The position numbers and the translations under genes are program-made. A DNA stretch of 64,000 bases from contig NZ_CP040936.1 in the NCBI RefSeq assembly GCF_006352025.1, forward strand, positions 2,914,001 to 2,978,000, read 5' to 3'. Positions 16,872-24,422 of this stretch are shown piece after piece (positions within the stretch are counted from its first letter, which is position 1; every line of letters begins with the position of its first letter). The notes under the pieces were generated by a model. It did no database searches. It had not been told where the DNA came from and was given only the letters and a program-made list of their open reading frames with translations. Origin of the DNA: Hymenobacter sp. DG01. Its GTDB lineage: Bacteria; Bacteroidota; Bacteroidia; Cytophagales; Hymenobacteraceae.

Positions 16872-17882
16872 ATGCGTGCTTTCTCTGCTACCCTTACACC
16901 AGCCTCACTGCCTTTGTCACGGTATATTCGTCGGGCCACGTTGGCACTCGGCTTTGCGGTTTCGTTGGCAAGCTGCTCCAATGATGACGATGATGCCGCT
17001 GCCGAGCCGGCCCTGCCCGCTCGTATTACCGTGCCGCAGGCAGGCCTGTCGCCGGAGGGCATTCAGTATGACGAAGCCAATAGCCGGTTTTTCGTCAGCT
17101 CCCGCACTCAGGGGCGCATTGGCAGCGTGCGCGACGACAGTACTTACACCCAGTTTGCTGATGACGCGCGGTTGGTTTCCACGATTGGGCTGAACCTGGA
17201 TGCCGGCCGGCAGCGCCTGTTAGTGGCCGTGTCCGACATTGGGGTGAACACCACCCGCTCCACTGCCGCTACCCTGCGCAAGCTCGCGGCCCTGGCCATT
17301 TACAACTCCTCTACCGGCAGCCTGATTTCCTACACTGACCTGGGCGCCCTGCGACCGGGCGCAAACCACTTCGCCAACGATATAGCCGTGGACGGGCAGG
17401 GTAATGCATATATCACCGACAGCCTTTCGCCCATCATTTACAAGGTAGATGCCCAAGGTGTGGCCTCCGTATTTCTGGAGAATGCCCAGCTCAGCGGGGG
17501 TACGGGCTTCGGGCTGAACGGCATCGTGTTTCATCCGGATGGGTATCTGCTGGTTGCCAAATCCAACGACGGCACGCTGTTTAAGGTACCGCTGAGCAAC
17601 CCCGCTAGCTTTTCGCGCGTGACCAGCACCCAGAGCCTGGAAGGTGCCGATGGGCTGCTGCTGCTCGATCCTCAAACGTTGCTGCTGGTGGCAGGCAGCC
17701 AAAGCACCGTGTTCCGGCTCGCCAGCTCCGACGCCTGGGCCACGGCCACAACCACGGGCAGCTTTGCCACCGGAGCCGTGAGTCCTACTACCATCACGCG
17801 GCGCAACCAGAGCAGCGCCTACGTGCTGTACCCCTATCAGGCCACTTCGCCTCGCTTCGCTATTGTAAAAGCCACCTTTTAA
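16872..17882 (+). CDS. Lipoprotein with SMP-30/NHL-like beta-propeller
   Basis: 336 residues. A signal peptide ends in a lipobox (VSLASCSNDDDD). The acidic residues after the Cys favour surface or outer-membrane placement in Bacteroidota. The mature part shows repeated four-strand blades such as SPEGIQYDEANSRFFVSSRTQGRIGSV, NDIAVDGQGNAYITDS, LNGIVFHPDGYLLVAKS and GADGLLLLDPQTLLLVAG. These resemble SMP-30/gluconolactonase-like propellers. The substrate is unknown and the metal ligands cannot be assigned with confidence. Confidence 0.8.
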   Translation: MRAFSATLTPASLPLSRYIRRATLALGFAVSLASCSNDDDDAAAEPALPARITVPQAGLSPEGIQYDEANSRFFVSSRTQGRIGSVRDDSTYTQFADDARLVSTIGLNLDAGRQRLLVAVSDIGVNTTRSTAATLRKLAALAIYNSSTGSLISYTDLGALRPGANHFANDIAVDGQGNAYITDSLSPIIYKVDAQGVASVFLENAQLSGGTGFGLNGIVFHPDGYLLVAKSNDGTLFKVPLSNPASFSRVTSTQSLEGADGLLLLDPQTLLLVAGSQSTVFRLASSDAWATATTTGSFATGAVSPTTITRRNQSSAYVLYPYQATSPRFAIVKATF

Positions 17883-17968
17883 GCTGCCTTGGCCGGCACT
17901 GGGCAAAGCATAGGTGGGCAGCTCGCAGGCAGGCAGAACGTGTGCTGATTCATCCGGCGCCTATCTGC

Positions 17969-17976
17969 TAGCTTTG
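17969..17976 (+). promoter_or_regulatory. -7 element (TAGCTTTG) four bases before an ATG
   Basis: Exact TAnnTTTG match ending 4 bases before the start at 17981. The transcript would start at or next to the ATG, i.e. be leaderless or nearly so. Confidence 0.6.
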
Positions 17977-17980
17977 CCTT

Positions 17981-18586
17981 ATGTCGTCCTCCATTTTCAC
18001 CACCTACCTCCAGCTCGGCTTTCACCACATTTTTAACCTGCAGGCCTACGACCACCTAGTGTTCCTGCTGGCTCTGTGTGCCCCCTACGTGCTGCAGGAC
18101 TGGCGGCGGGTGGTGGCCCTGGTAACCAGCTTCACGGTGGGCCACTCCATCACGCTGGCCTTGGCTACCCTGAACGTGGTGGGCTACTCCCCTACCCTGA
18201 TTGAAACCCTGATTCCGGTGACCATTGTGCTGACCTGCCTGCTGAACCTGGCGCGGGCCGGCAAGGCGGGCACCCGGCCGGTGGAGCGGCGCGAGGCTAC
18301 CCCCATCGTCTTCACCCTACCCAACCTGCTGGCGGCAGTGTTCGGGCTGATTCATGGCCTGGGCTTTTCCAGCTACCTGCGCGAACTGCTGGGCCGCCAC
18401 AGCCGCCCGGTGCTGGAGCTGCTCAGCTTTAACCTGGGCGTGGAGCTGGGCCAACTGCTGATTGTAGCGCTTATCCTGCTGCTTGGCTTCGTGTTGCTGC
18501 GTATCTTTAACGTGGCACGCCGCGACTGGCTCTTGGTCACGACGGGCGCCGCCCTGGGCATTGCCTTAACCCTGCTGGTGGGATAG
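17981..18586 (+). CDS. HupE/UreJ-like membrane protein
   Basis: 201 residues, six to seven hydrophobic helices. Landmarks of the HupE/UreJ_2 group are FHHIFNLQAYDHLVFLLAL near the start (His and Asp in the first helix), SFTVGHSITLALA, and LIHGLGFSSYLRELLG with FNLGVELGQL. Characterised HupE/UreJ relatives are implicated in nickel or cobalt import for hydrogenase and urease. No such enzyme is encoded in this window, so the transported substrate here is unknown. Confidence 0.85.
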   Translation: MSSSIFTTYLQLGFHHIFNLQAYDHLVFLLALCAPYVLQDWRRVVALVTSFTVGHSITLALATLNVVGYSPTLIETLIPVTIVLTCLLNLARAGKAGTRPVERREATPIVFTLPNLLAAVFGLIHGLGFSSYLRELLGRHSRPVLELLSFNLGVELGQLLIVALILLLGFVLLRIFNVARRDWLLVTTGAALGIALTLLVG

Positions 18587-18789
18587 GGAAATTGTGAGGT
18601 GGTGAAATAGCGAACTGGTGAGTTTTATGCTCCGGTGATGCACTAGCGCATATCGGGCCACCAGAACGCCCAACTCACCGCCTGCAACCCACGCCTGGGG
18701 GCTGTGTCTTTCGCCGCATGCGGCGGAGGCGGTTGCAGCCCCCTCTGTTTCATTCTGATAGCACGTCTTTTTCTCCCCTTCTACCTAGT

Positions 18790-21153
18790 ATGCTGAAACC
18801 TACTCTGCTGGCCGCCGGGCTGGCGGCGCTGCTGGCCCTGCCGGCCGCGGCCCAGAACACCAACTCCGGCACCGATAAATTTGCCCAGCTGGAAACCCTG
18901 CTGCCCACGCCCAACACCTACCGCACCGCCTCGGGTGCGCCCGGCAACGAGTACTGGCAGCAACGCGCCGACTACAATATCCGGGTAAAACTGGACGACG
19001 CGAAACAGTCGATTTCCGGCGATGAGGACATTACCTACACCAACCTCTCGCCCGATGTGCTGACCTACCTGTGGGTGCAGCTCGACCAGAACATCCTCGA
19101 TAAAAACTCCATTACCACCGCCACCGAGGTCGGCCAGATTCAGCCGCGCATGTCGTTTCAGGCTCTGGACTATCTGCAGCGCAGTGAGTTTGATGGGGGC
19201 TTTAAGATTGCGGAGGTGAAAATGAAGGGTGGCAAGGCCCTGCCCTACGTTATCAACCACACCATGATGCGCATTGACCTGCCCACGCCCCTGCGGCCCA
19301 AGCAGTCCGTGACGTTCAGCATCAAGTGGGCTTACAACATCAACGACCAAACCAAGATCAACCAGCGCTCGGGCTACGAGTATTTCCCGGAGGACAAAAA
19401 CTACCTCTACGAAATTGCTCAGTTCTACCCCCGCATGGCGGTGTACTCCGATAACCAGGGCTGGCAGCACAAGCAGTTTCTGGGCAACGGCGAGTTTGCC
19501 CTGCCCTTCGGCGACTACCGCGTGAGCATTACGGCCCCCGCCGACCACGTAGTGGGCGCTACCGGCACGCTGCAGAATGCCTCGGAGGTCCTCACTTCGG
19601 CCCAGCGCCAGCGCCTGGAGCAAGCCAAAAACTCTCAGAAGCCCGTTCTGATTGTATCGCCGCTGGAGGCGGAGCAGGCCGAGCAGAAGCGCGCCAAAGG
19701 CACCAAAACCTGGACCTTCGCCGCCAAAAACGTGCGCGACTTTGCCTGGGCTTCCTCGCGCAAGTTCATCTGGGATGCCATGGGCATCAAGCAGAACGGT
19801 ACGCCCGTGATGTGCATGAGCTACTACCCCAAGGAGGGTAACCCGCTCTGGGGCAAGTACTCTACGGAGGTGGTAGCGCATACCATCAAAACCTACTCCA
19901 AGTTCACGATTCCCTACCAGTATCCGGTGGCCATTTCGGTGCACGGGCCGGTGGGCGGCATGGAGTACCCCATGATTTGCTTTAACGGCGGCCGCCCCGA
20001 GAAGGACGGCACCTACTCGGCTGACCGGAAGTACGGCATGATTTCGGTGATTATTCACGAGGTAGGCCACAACTTCTTCCCGATGATTGTGAACTCCGAT
20101 GAGCGCCAGTGGACCTGGATGGACGAGGGCCTGAACACCTTCGTGCAGTACCTCACGGAGCAGGAGTGGGAGCGGAACTACCCCTCCAAGCGCGGCGAAC
20201 CCGCCAACATTGTGGCTTACATGCAGACGGATAAGAGCCTGCAGACGCCCATCATGACCAACTCAGAATCGGTGCTGCAGTTTGGCAACAACGCCTACGG
20301 GAAGCCCGCTACCGGCCTGAACATTCTGCGCGAGACCATCATGGGCCGGGAGCTGTTTGACTACGCTTTCAAAGAGTATGCTACCCGCTGGGCCTACAAG
20401 CACCCTACCCCCGCCGACTTCTTCCGGACCATGGAAGACGCCTCGGGCGTGGACCTCGACTGGTTCTGGCGCGGTTGGTTCTACACCACCGAGCACACCG
20501 ACCTGGCCATTAACGGCGTGAAGTGGTACACGGTGGACTCCAAGAACCCCGAAATTGAGAATGCCCGCAAGCGTGAAATGATCAATAAAGCGCCCCAGAG
20601 CATTTCGCAGCAGCGCAACCTCCAGGATATCAAGAAAACCCTGGTGGACGACAAGCCGGAGCTGAAGGACTTCTACAACAGCTACGACCCGCTCTCGACC
20701 ACTGAGGCCGATAAGCAGCGCTACCAGCAGCTGGTGAAAGGCCTGAGCCCCGAGCAGCAGCAGCGCCTGAGCCAGGGCCTGAACTTCTACGAAGTGAGCC
20801 TGACCAACAAGGGTGGCCTGACTATGCCGGTTATCGTGCAGATGACTTATGAGGATGGCAAGCAGGAAATCATGAACATTCCGGCCGAAATCTGGCGCAA
20901 GAACAACGCCGAGGTAACCAAGGTGTTCATCACCGAAAAGCCCGTCGTGAGCTTCGTGCTGGACCCCTTCCTGCAAACCGCCGACACGGACCTCTCAAAC
21001 AACGCCTACCCCCAGCGCGCTCAGCCTTCGCGCTTCGAGCTGTTCGAGCAGCAGCAGCGCGCCCAGCCTAACCCCATGCAGCAGCAGTCGGCTCTGCAGC
21101 AGAAGGAGCAAAAGCCGGTGAACGGCGCTACCTCTACGGGCGGCACCAATTAA
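18790..21153 (+). CDS. Secreted M1 family metallopeptidase
   Basis: 787 residues from ATG 18790 with a signal peptide (MLKPTLLAAGLAALLALPAAAQ). A start at 18718 would put the signal peptide internally. The N-terminal saddle domain (EDITYTNLSPDVLTYLWVQLDQN) is followed by the thermolysin-like domain: the exopeptidase motif GPVGGMEYP, then the zinc site HEVGHNFFP with downstream Glu in WMDEGLNTF. The enzyme is an aminopeptidase-type zinc peptidase acting in the periplasm or outside. The Gln-rich C-terminus (FEQQQRAQPNPMQQQS) is probably disordered. Confidence 0.93.
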   Translation: MLKPTLLAAGLAALLALPAAAQNTNSGTDKFAQLETLLPTPNTYRTASGAPGNEYWQQRADYNIRVKLDDAKQSISGDEDITYTNLSPDVLTYLWVQLDQNILDKNSITTATEVGQIQPRMSFQALDYLQRSEFDGGFKIAEVKMKGGKALPYVINHTMMRIDLPTPLRPKQSVTFSIKWAYNINDQTKINQRSGYEYFPEDKNYLYEIAQFYPRMAVYSDNQGWQHKQFLGNGEFALPFGDYRVSITAPADHVVGATGTLQNASEVLTSAQRQRLEQAKNSQKPVLIVSPLEAEQAEQKRAKGTKTWTFAAKNVRDFAWASSRKFIWDAMGIKQNGTPVMCMSYYPKEGNPLWGKYSTEVVAHTIKTYSKFTIPYQYPVAISVHGPVGGMEYPMICFNGGRPEKDGTYSADRKYGMISVIIHEVGHNFFPMIVNSDERQWTWMDEGLNTFVQYLTEQEWERNYPSKRGEPANIVAYMQTDKSLQTPIMTNSESVLQFGNNAYGKPATGLNILRETIMGRELFDYAFKEYATRWAYKHPTPADFFRTMEDASGVDLDWFWRGWFYTTEHTDLAINGVKWYTVDSKNPEIENARKREMINKAPQSISQQRNLQDIKKTLVDDKPELKDFYNSYDPLSTTEADKQRYQQLVKGLSPEQQQRLSQGLNFYEVSLTNKGGLTMPVIVQMTYEDGKQEIMNIPAEIWRKNNAEVTKVFITEKPVVSFVLDPFLQTADTDLSNNAYPQRAQPSRFELFEQQQRAQPNPMQQQSALQQKEQKPVNGATSTGGTN

Positions 21154-21180
21154 GCAGACTCCGTTTATCACCACACAAAA

Positions 21181-21211
21181 CAGCCGGGCCTTATGGTCCG
21201 GCTGTTTTTTT
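21181..21211 (+). terminator. Rho-independent terminator after the M1 peptidase
   Basis: 10-bp stem (cagccgggcc with ggtccggctg, one G-T pair), TTAT loop, seven Ts. Confidence 0.88.
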
Positions 21212-21542
21212 ATGTTTGCGCATCCTTCACAAGCAAGTGCTTCTCCTTACGGCCTTCTGTTGAGGGCGAATCCGGAAGCTCCATATTGCGCCTGGTTAAT
21301 CCTGCCAGCCCCCCCTAAATACCGCTCCAGATGGTTCCTGATTCGATAGGCGTTTCTGATGAGGACAACAACCGAATGCACGGTGTACTATGGGCCATGT
21401 TAGGATGGGTTATTCTTTGCGTGGCCTTGATCTACACGCTGGATAAGGTGACGTCTTCCGGAGAAGAGGAAACGCACCTTAACCAGCGCGTGAGTACCGT
21501 AGTGGTATCCAAGTACAAGCCAGCCGATCCGGACAGTTATGT

Positions 21543-21545
21543 ACT
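21543..21545. repeat. Target-site duplication ACT (left copy)
   Basis: Matches ACT at 22789-22791 on the other side of the element; 3 bp is usual for IS3 elements. Confidence 0.85.
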
Positions 21546-21558
21546 TGAGGTGGTCCAG

Positions 21559-22461
21559 TTAGAGCGTAGAGAATAGGGCGGTATTTTTAAGTTGTTGGAG
21601 GTAAAAGGTTTGCGGGGTCTGATACGCGAGTGCTGAATGCCGGCGCTCGTGGTTGTAGTAGTCGAAATAAGTGGCCACGCTGTGCTGCGCGTCGGCTAAG
21701 TCGCGGAACACGGGCCACTCGCGCGGCCCCAGCTCCTCAGTTTTGAGCCGCGACCACAGGCTCTCGGCCTGCGCGTTGTCCAGGCATTCGGCGCGGCGGC
21801 TCTGCGAGCGCTGACAGCCGTACTGGTCGAGCAGGGCGCGGTAGGTGTTGGCGCAGTACTGCCCGCCGCGGTCCGAGTGCACCACCAGGCCGGGGGCGGG
21901 CCGACGGGCCAGCAGGGCTTGGCGTAAGGCACTGGTGACCAGCTCTTCGGGCATCGTATCGAGCACCCGCCACCCGACCACCTGCCGGGTACAGGCGTCC
22001 TGAAAGGCGCACAGGTAGGCCCATTGCCCCGAGGCCAGCGGCAGGTAGGTGATATCGCTGACCCAGACCCGGTTAGGCGTGGTTGGCTTGGGCTGGTCGA
22101 GCAGCCGGTTGGGCGCGCAGCGCAGCCCGTGGGTCGAATCGGTGGTGCGCGGGGTGTAGGCGCGGGGCTGCAAGGCCCGCAGCCCATGCCGCCGCATGGC
22201 CGAGCGCAGGCGCTGGCGGCCCACGCAGTGGCCCTGGGCTTGCAGCTCGACCCGTAAGCGGCGGGTGCCGTAGCAACGTTTGTGCTGGCCGAAGGCTTCT
22301 TTCAGCGCCTCTTCCCAGTTCGCTGCCGTCGGCTGAGCCGGGGTGGGCTGCTGCTGCTTGCGCCAGGCATAGTAGCGGCTGGCGGACACCTGCAGCATCC
22401 GGCAGAGCAACTCAACCGCGTAGCTAGTACGCTCCTGGTCAATAAATTGCCAGCAGCTCAT
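21559..22461 (-). CDS. IS3-family transposase OrfB (DDE integrase)
   Basis: 300 residues from ATG 22461 (MSCWQFIDQERTSYAVELLCRML). It carries an N-terminal HTH_21-like part (CYGTRRLRVELQAQG) and the catalytic rve domain. The DDE acids are visible in VSDITYLPLASG, VVHSDRGGQY and ESLWSRLKTEEL. The frame is open well upstream, and the segment KKSHRHLLHPTCP links it to OrfA through the A7 slip site, so the working transposase is expected to be an OrfAB fusion. It ends inside the left inverted repeat. Confidence 0.95.
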   Translation of the reverse strand: MSCWQFIDQERTSYAVELLCRMLQVSASRYYAWRKQQQPTPAQPTAANWEEALKEAFGQHKRCYGTRRLRVELQAQGHCVGRQRLRSAMRRHGLRALQPRAYTPRTTDSTHGLRCAPNRLLDQPKPTTPNRVWVSDITYLPLASGQWAYLCAFQDACTRQVVGWRVLDTMPEELVTSALRQALLARRPAPGLVVHSDRGGQYCANTYRALLDQYGCQRSQSRRAECLDNAQAESLWSRLKTEELGPREWPVFRDLADAQHSVATYFDYYNHERRHSALAYQTPQTFYLQQLKNTALFSTL

Positions 22462-22739
22462 CGGGCAGGTGGGGTGGAGAAGATGGCGATGGCTTTTTTT
22501 AAAATTTCCAGCTCCTGCTCCAGCCGCCGGTTGGCGGCCCGCAGCTGGCGCACCTCGGCGGCCTCGGCCGGGTCGGCGGGCAGCGGCGGTTGGGCGGCTT
22601 TTTGCCACTCATAAATCAGCTTCGGGCGAATGTTGAGGGCGCGGGCCGCCGCCTGCGCCGAGCGGCTCTCACGGGCCACGCGCAGGGCTTCGGCTTTGAA
22701 GGCCTCGTCGTATTTGCGGCGCTTATCAGTCTTGTCCAT
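22458..22739 (-). CDS. IS3-family OrfA (HTH protein)
   Basis: 93 residues from ATG 22739 (MDKTDKRRKYDEAFKAEALRVARE). It has an HTH_Tnp_1 domain (SAQAAARALNIRPKLIYEWQKAA) and a leucine-zipper-like helix (EVRQLRAANRRLEQELEILKKAI). This is the DNA-binding and dimerisation part of the IS3 transposase. It ends four bases beyond the OrfB ATG and contains the slip site near its end. Confidence 0.93.
   Translation of the reverse strand: MDKTDKRRKYDEAFKAEALRVARESRSAQAAARALNIRPKLIYEWQKAAQPPLPADPAEAAEVRQLRAANRRLEQELEILKKAIAIFSTPPAR
22494..22500 (-). other. A7 programmed -1 frameshift site
   Basis: Seven As on the minus strand sit where OrfA reads TTA AAA AAA GCC. Slipping back one base gives AAA AGC CAT CGC, which is the start of the frame into OrfB. 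Confidence 0.8.
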
Positions 22740-22788
22740 GGGTCGGAAATTACCACCCAATTCTCTCTCCTCTAACTAGACCACCTCA

Positions 22789-22791
22789 ACT
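22789..22791. repeat. Target-site duplication ACT (right copy)
   Basis: Pairs with 21543-21545. Confidence 0.85.
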
Positions 22792-23063
22792 TTACCTACA
22801 ACGGGGTAAAAGCATCATGCCGTTTGCCGTATCGAAGGGTGCTTTCACCAGGTCGGAGGTTGGCGACAGTATTGTTAAGTTTCCGCGCTCTGCAACCTAT
22901 TACCTGAAAAACAGGCGTACGGGCTCCTTGGGCAGGCTGAATCCTTTATCTGATAGCCTGCCAGAACCTGCTTTCGGGACTGATGGCCGGTTGAGCCACT
23001 GAAAAGCTGACGGGTGCGCACTACCGACACTGCACCAGGTGCCGCACCCCGGTCCGGAAAACG

Positions 23064-23315
23064 TTAGGCAGTGGGCCAGTAGTCGCGGAGCAGGCCCTGC
23101 AAATGACTGACGGTAAGCAGACTGGAACGGAAGTGCAGCAAGGGCGTATCCACGTCGCCCACAATCACTTCGATTTCCGAGGAATCGGAGTACCACAAAA
23201 TGCTGATCAGGGCGTGGCCGAAGTCACGGCAAACTACGCGCCCTTTGTTTTGCCAGGCCTTGGGGCACTCAATAGAATCGCGGAAGCCTAACTCCAGTAG
23301 TTCAGCTAGTTTCAT
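23064..23315 (-). CDS. Small cytoplasmic protein of unknown function
   Basis: 83 residues from ATG 23315 (MKLAELLELGFRDSIECPKAW). There is no signal peptide or membrane helix. The balanced composition with alternating strands (FGHALISILWYSDSSEIEVIVGDVDTPLLHF) looks like a genuine small alpha/beta protein. An exact -7 element lies 3 bases upstream of the ATG. Family unknown. Confidence 0.7.
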   Translation of the reverse strand: MKLAELLELGFRDSIECPKAWQNKGRVVCRDFGHALISILWYSDSSEIEVIVGDVDTPLLHFRSSLLTVSHLQGLLRDYWPTA

Positions 23316-23318
23316 GAA

Positions 23319-23326
23319 CAAAAATA
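23319..23326 (-). promoter_or_regulatory. -7 element (TATTTTTG) three bases before an ATG
   Basis: Reads CAAAAATA on the plus strand, an exact TAnnTTTG match on the minus strand. It implies a leaderless transcript for the 83-residue gene. Confidence 0.5.
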
Positions 23327-23505
23327 CTCTGCGGGGAGGCAAAATTAGGGAGCAACTCGGTGTATCGCAAAAAAGCCGGGGCAACCTGCTGGCAGCGCCG
23401 GGCGAGGGTAAGCCGAGCGGGGCTCATGAGGACGCTATTCGGGGTGGGCCGGAAGGCGTTTTCTTGTTAGCTTGAGGCATCTTCCACCTTAACCCTCCTC
23501 CCCCT

Positions 23506-23880
23506 ATGGGACTTCTCGATGCCATTCTGGGCAACGCGGCCGAAACCGATGCCCAGGAAATTCAACTCGAACTAAGCCAGCTACTGGCTCCCGGCGAGGT
23601 AGTGCGCAATGCCTACGCCGTTATCCGCGACCTGCTGGTGTTTACCAGCAAGCGCCTGATTCTGGTGGACAAGCAGGGCGTAACGGGCAAGAAGCGCGAA
23701 TACCTGAGCATTCCGTACCGCAGCATCGAGCGGTTTTCGATGGAAACTACCGGCCACTTCGACCTGGATGCGGAAATAAAAATCTGGGTGCGGGGCCAGA
23801 CGGAGCCCATCAGCAAGAACTTCCGCAACGACAAGAACATCCACGACGTGTACCGGGCCCTGAGCGAGTTTGCGCTGTAA
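23506..23880 (+). CDS. Bacterial PH-domain protein
   Basis: 124 residues forming a single bPH domain: LAPGEVVRNAYAVIRDLLVFTSKRLILVDKQGV, then KKREYLSIPYRSIERFSMETTG and DAEIKIWVRG, ending in a C-terminal helix DVYRALSEFAL. The FTSKRLILVDKQG strand pair is the family hallmark. There is no membrane segment. The cellular role of these stand-alone PH proteins is not known. Confidence 0.88.
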   Translation: MGLLDAILGNAAETDAQEIQLELSQLLAPGEVVRNAYAVIRDLLVFTSKRLILVDKQGVTGKKREYLSIPYRSIERFSMETTGHFDLDAEIKIWVRGQTEPISKNFRNDKNIHDVYRALSEFAL

Positions 23881-23962
23881 GGGAAGGTAGGCAGGTAGCG
23901 GTGCAGCATGCAACCATCTGGCCGGCAGGCAGCTCCTGATAGTAACTTTTACTTCCTACCCC

Positions 23963-24346
23963 ATGATGCGTCCGTTACTCTCTATAACCTTGGGCAGCCT
24001 GCTGCTGCTAGGTCTGCTGGTTAGCTGTCAGATTGATGAAGAGGCCCAGGAGCCTGATCTGAGCTGTGTTTCGGTGCGCGTACTCGGGCTCAGCTGCAAT
24101 GGCATGCTCCTGCAGCTAGACGAGAATGTGAACATCGGCAGCTCCATTATGTACCGCGACACGTTGCGCAGGCACGTAGTTGGCACCTACTCTGAGTTGC
24201 CGGTTGGGGCCGAGCCGGGCCGGAAGTTTACCCTTGCCCTGCGTACTCCCACGGCTCAGGAAGCTACTTCGCGCCCCTGCCTGGCTATTTATCAAAGCTT
24301 CGATGTACCCCAGATGGTAGCAGAATCTGCCCGCTGCAGCAAATAA
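23963..24346 (+). CDS. Small lipoprotein, unknown
   Basis: 127 residues. The N-terminus (MMRPLLSITLGSLLLLGLLVSC) ends in a clear lipobox. The mature part contains four further cysteines (LSCVSV, LSCNG, RPCLAI, ARCSK) that could form two disulphides in the periplasm or at the outer membrane, and GTYSELPVGAEPGRKFTLALR. No family is recognised. A two-way terminator follows. Confidence 0.75.
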   Translation: MMRPLLSITLGSLLLLGLLVSCQIDEEAQEPDLSCVSVRVLGLSCNGMLLQLDENVNIGSSIMYRDTLRRHVVGTYSELPVGAEPGRKFTLALRTPTAQEATSRPCLAIYQSFDVPQMVAESARCSK

Positions 24347-24367
24347 ACCCGCAGCTGACACAGATGC

Positions 24368-24402
24368 AAAAAGGCCCGTAGCGCTGTGCTACGGGCCTTT
24401 TT
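24368..24402. terminator. Two-way terminator
   Basis: Perfect 15-bp stem (aaaaaggcccgtagc with gctacgggccttttt), 5-base loop, between convergent genes. Confidence 0.92.
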
Positions 24403-24422
24403 GCTGGTCACGCCGGTTACGC

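Larger units (their letters stand above)
21546..22788 (-). mobile_element. IS3-family insertion sequence, complete
   Basis: 1243 bp. The ends are 29-bp imperfect inverted repeats matching at 25 positions: 21546-21574 begins TGAGGTGGTC and 22760-22788 ends GACCACCTCA. That gives the TG...CA termini of IS3 elements. Flanking ACT duplications and two overlapping transposase frames on the minus strand complete the picture. All key parts are intact, so the copy may be active or recently inserted. Confidence 0.95.
21331..23002 (+). pseudogene. Small membrane-protein gene interrupted by an IS element
   Basis: The 5' half (21331-21545) encodes MVPDSIGVSDEDNN, one membrane helix (VLWAMLGWVILCVALIYTL) and a polar part to DPDSYV. 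The IS begins inside the next codon. Joining 21545 to 22792, that is removing the IS and one copy of the ACT duplication, continues in frame as LYLQRGKSIMPFAVSKG through to RLSH and TGA at 23000-23002, a 141-residue protein. The last residues now read from the 5' half (EVVQLERRE) are coded by the IS end. The family is unknown. Confidence 0.88.

Noticed and set aside
23103..23291. Plus-strand frame overlapping the 83-residue minus-strand gene
   Set aside because: The minus frame has better composition and an adjacent exact -7 element.
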